A stretch of DNA of 8,438 nucleotides from Bacteroidota bacterium (GTDB lineage Bacteria > Bacteroidota > Bacteroidia > NS11-12g > UBA955). Every line of letters starts with the position of its first letter. Position 1 is the first letter of the stretch. This document shows positions 6,201-8,438 of this stretch, piece after piece. The notes under the pieces are model-generated. The model was not told the origin of the DNA, ran no database searches, and was given only the letters and a program-made list of their open reading frames with translations. The stretch is from positions 1 to 8,438 of the forward strand of contig SXYY01000126.1 in the NCBI GenBank assembly GCA_005788145.1. Direction: 5' to 3'. The translations under genes were made by a program, and so were the position numbers.

Positions 6201-8438
6201 GTGATACAACAATTGAAATATACTTGGGTTTTGATTTGCCTTTTTGGCTTAACAACAACCATTGATGCGCAGGTATTTGAACCCACTATACCCACTTCAC
6301 GGGGAGATTCTTCGGTAATCAAATCAGACACCACCGCCAACAAACCCAAGTCCAAGGTTCTACCCAGGACAACGAGTATTTCCGACTTCCTCGAGTATAA
6401 TGCTGCGTTGGAGCCTGATAAATGGTTTTCAAATGCTGTCAAAAGAAAAACCAAAAATCCCAAGGATACCTTGATTTACCCCTGTAACGAAATCGACACC
6501 ACACAGATTAGGGTCAATCAATATCGTAGTCAAGGACGATATGGTTTGGGGTTTTTACAACAGTTCAATCTTGGAGAACCCGGGAGTCCTGTTTATTCGG
6601 GCTTTGAGATCAACACGCTGCAAGACATTGTGCACCCAGGCTGCAACCCATTTGGTTCGCAAATAACCCGCGCCCGCGACATGAATTTTTATCGCGCTTT
6701 CGCACCGTTCACAGAATTCAACTACTTACAAGGTCCCGGAAAAACCATCGCGCTGAACGCGCTCCATACCCAGAATTTTAGTCCGGGATGGAATGTCACC
6801 CTCGATTATCGCAGTATCATCAACCAAGAGCAATACACCGGATCTGGACAAAACAACCAATTCCGCAACATCAAGTTGGGCAGCTTGTATCAAAGCACAA
6901 ACAACCGATACAAGCAAATCATCGCCCTCACATGGAACCGATCCAGCAGAAATGAAAATGGCGGTCTTGCCGTGGATTCTCTCTTCTTCGTTCCGCAATC
7001 GGCAGAAAAATGGGGTACGCGAACTTTGGGCTTTTATAACCCTACACTCACTACAGCCGCCTCCAAATTCAAACAATTTGAACACCTATTTAACCACAAA
7101 TACTATCTCAACAAGCATTGGGCATTGAGTCAGGAAGTGGCTTTTCAACGATTGACCTACGAGTACAAAGACAGTAAACGCGACACCAACTACTACGGTT
7201 CTAACTATTTCGATAGCAAAACCAAAACAGCCGATAGCAATGTTTGGCACATTGTCACCCACAAAACGGGCATAGAATACTATTTCCCCAGAATGCGACA
7301 ATACAGATTTTCTTCACTGAGTTTAAATTATGTTGTCCAATCCCAAACTTATCAGTCCAAACAGAGCCAGTTCAATGACAACTTCACTGATCCATCGGCC
7401 TCCCATTCTGTGGAGTTTGTTTCAAAAGGCTATGGTAAGTTTATTCCGAGAATCAACACCATACATACATTGGCTGGATACGGCAAAGGATCAAACCAAA
7501 CTACGGTGGGGATGCCAATTTATCATAAAACCTACCATTACAATTCCATCAACGACCCAGTCCAAAATTCCTTTGATTCCTCTAACCGTAAATATATTGA
7601 TGATCAGAGCGTCGTGGGTCCTAGAAATAGCAAATTGACTTGGGGTGTTCTCTTTTACTATTACAATCAATTTCAACCGGCAAGCCTGCAACAACAAGCA
7701 TTCTATTCCAACCATTTCTTGTATAATAAAGAACTATTGTTCACAGGAAACAAAAGCAATCAGGCCTTTTTCTATTTAACAAAATTCAAAAATCCCGAGG
7801 TGGCCAACTTGAAAACCCCAAGCCCAGCAACAAATCAAACGGCATCACCACCTGCAGATGCACAAAAGGTAAAATTTAATACCTCTTTCACCATTCAAAA
7901 CGGCACTTGGATCAATCCAACCATGTCCATTGACTCCGTGCCCGTAACACAATTAAATGACGCCCAATACATGTCGTTTATCCTTGGTTTTAATTGGTAT
8001 TTTACAAAATTTTCAATAAACCAATTCATTTCTAATAAGACATTTAAACCCTCTCAATTAACCAATTTGTTTAATTACGGTGTGCCTGTCTGGAAATCCA
8101 CAACTTCCCTCCGATACAGAACCCCCGCATTCCATCATGCCATGGATTTAACCCTGGGGGCCGACATCCAATACACCTCGAAATTTCAAACCACATACTA
8201 CCGTCCCGATGCAGCTACCTTCGTGGTAGATGCCAACAAAACCGAATCTGGCAATTACTTTGAACTTGACCTATATGCCGCTGCACGGGTTCAAACGGTG
8301 GATGTCTTCCTCAAAGCAGAACACATCAACGAGATTTTTACCATACCCGGATTTAATACCCGATACCAATACATCGCCGGATACCCCATCCAGCCGTATC
8401 GCATCCGCTTCGGATTGAATTGGACATTCTACAATTGA
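6201..8438 (+). CDS. Putative porin, Porin_10-like outer membrane beta-barrel
   Basis: The protein has 745 residues from GTG 6201 and ends at TGA on the last base of the window. The signal peptide (about 1-23) ends TTTIDA before QVFEP. Features typical of Porin_10 (PF14121, Bacteroidota 'putative porin'), in order, are a polar N-terminal segment; NLGEPGSPVYSGFE (123-136); FAPFTEFNYLQGPGKT (167-182); HTQNFSPGWNVTLDYRS (189-205); a short NENGGL turn (251-256); and then many alternating aromatic strands to the C-terminus RFGLNWTFYN. The family is predicted to form outer membrane barrels; the substrate is unknown. No ATG is available. TTG 6213 (giving MKYTWVLICLFG..., with A-rich upstream bases) is an equally reasonable start. 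TTG 6126 would abut the divergent gene's start codon and put 25 extra residues before the signal peptide, so I rejected it. A Ser/Pro/Thr/Ala-rich insert lies near 7800-7866. Confidence 0.87.
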   Translation: MIQQLKYTWVLICLFGLTTTIDAQVFEPTIPTSRGDSSVIKSDTTANKPKSKVLPRTTSISDFLEYNAALEPDKWFSNAVKRKTKNPKDTLIYPCNEIDTTQIRVNQYRSQGRYGLGFLQQFNLGEPGSPVYSGFEINTLQDIVHPGCNPFGSQITRARDMNFYRAFAPFTEFNYLQGPGKTIALNALHTQNFSPGWNVTLDYRSIINQEQYTGSGQNNQFRNIKLGSLYQSTNNRYKQIIALTWNRSSRNENGGLAVDSLFFVPQSAEKWGTRTLGFYNPTLTTAASKFKQFEHLFNHKYYLNKHWALSQEVAFQRLTYEYKDSKRDTNYYGSNYFDSKTKTADSNVWHIVTHKTGIEYYFPRMRQYRFSSLSLNYVVQSQTYQSKQSQFNDNFTDPSASHSVEFVSKGYGKFIPRINTIHTLAGYGKGSNQTTVGMPIYHKTYHYNSINDPVQNSFDSSNRKYIDDQSVVGPRNSKLTWGVLFYYYNQFQPASLQQQAFYSNHFLYNKELLFTGNKSNQAFFYLTKFKNPEVANLKTPSPATNQTASPPADAQKVKFNTSFTIQNGTWINPTMSIDSVPVTQLNDAQYMSFILGFNWYFTKFSINQFISNKTFKPSQLTNLFNYGVPVWKSTTSLRYRTPAFHHAMDLTLGADIQYTSKFQTTYYRPDAATFVVDANKTESGNYFELDLYAAARVQTVDVFLKAEHINEIFTIPGFNTRYQYIAGYPIQPYRIRFGLNWTFYN

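Noticed and set aside
1..8438. CRISPR array, tRNA/rRNA, insertion sequence, prophage or defence system
   Set aside because: Read on both strands: no spaced direct repeats, no cloverleaf, no transposase, integrase, nuclease or toxin-like motif.

Overview
The window looks like ordinary chromosome of a member of the Bacteroidota. The evidence is a cell-envelope gene set typical of that phylum (a Porin_10-type putative porin, a DUF5723-like outer membrane protein, a large repeat-bearing lipoprotein), no clear Shine-Dalgarno sites, and moderate GC. I cannot place it to genus. There are six protein genes, packed almost end to end. I see no RNA gene, insertion sequence, phage gene or CRISPR array, and no stretch over 100 bases lacks a gene.

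Left part (+ strand, 1-2125): the 3' half of a polyprenyl-phosphate sugar synthase of glycosyltransferase family 2 (GtrB/DPM type), followed after one base by a polytopic GT-C (GT39/GT83-like) membrane glycosyltransferase. In known systems these enzymes act in sequence. The GT2 enzyme loads a sugar onto undecaprenyl phosphate on the cytoplasmic side, and the GT-C enzyme moves it to an acceptor on the periplasmic side. The acceptor here is unknown.

Middle part (- strand, 6125 down to 2122): a small four-helix membrane protein of unknown function, then after 94 bases a 682-residue lipoprotein, then after a single base a 465-residue beta-barrel-like outer membrane protein resembling DUF5723. The last two are almost certainly co-translated and probably act together at the outer membrane. 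The lipoprotein carries a recurring beta-strand unit at about 130-146 residue spacing that I do not recognise as a named domain. This pair is the best candidate for an undescribed system in the window.

Right part (+ strand, about 6201-8438): a Porin_10-type putative porin, divergent from the small membrane protein and ending on the last base of the window.

The two gene blocks meet tail to tail at 2122-2125, where a single TTAA gives both convergent genes their TAA stop. Two of the five genes whose 5' ends lie in the window have no usable ATG and seem to start at GTG or TTG, and two others have a non-ATG codon upstream of a better ATG, so start calls need care.
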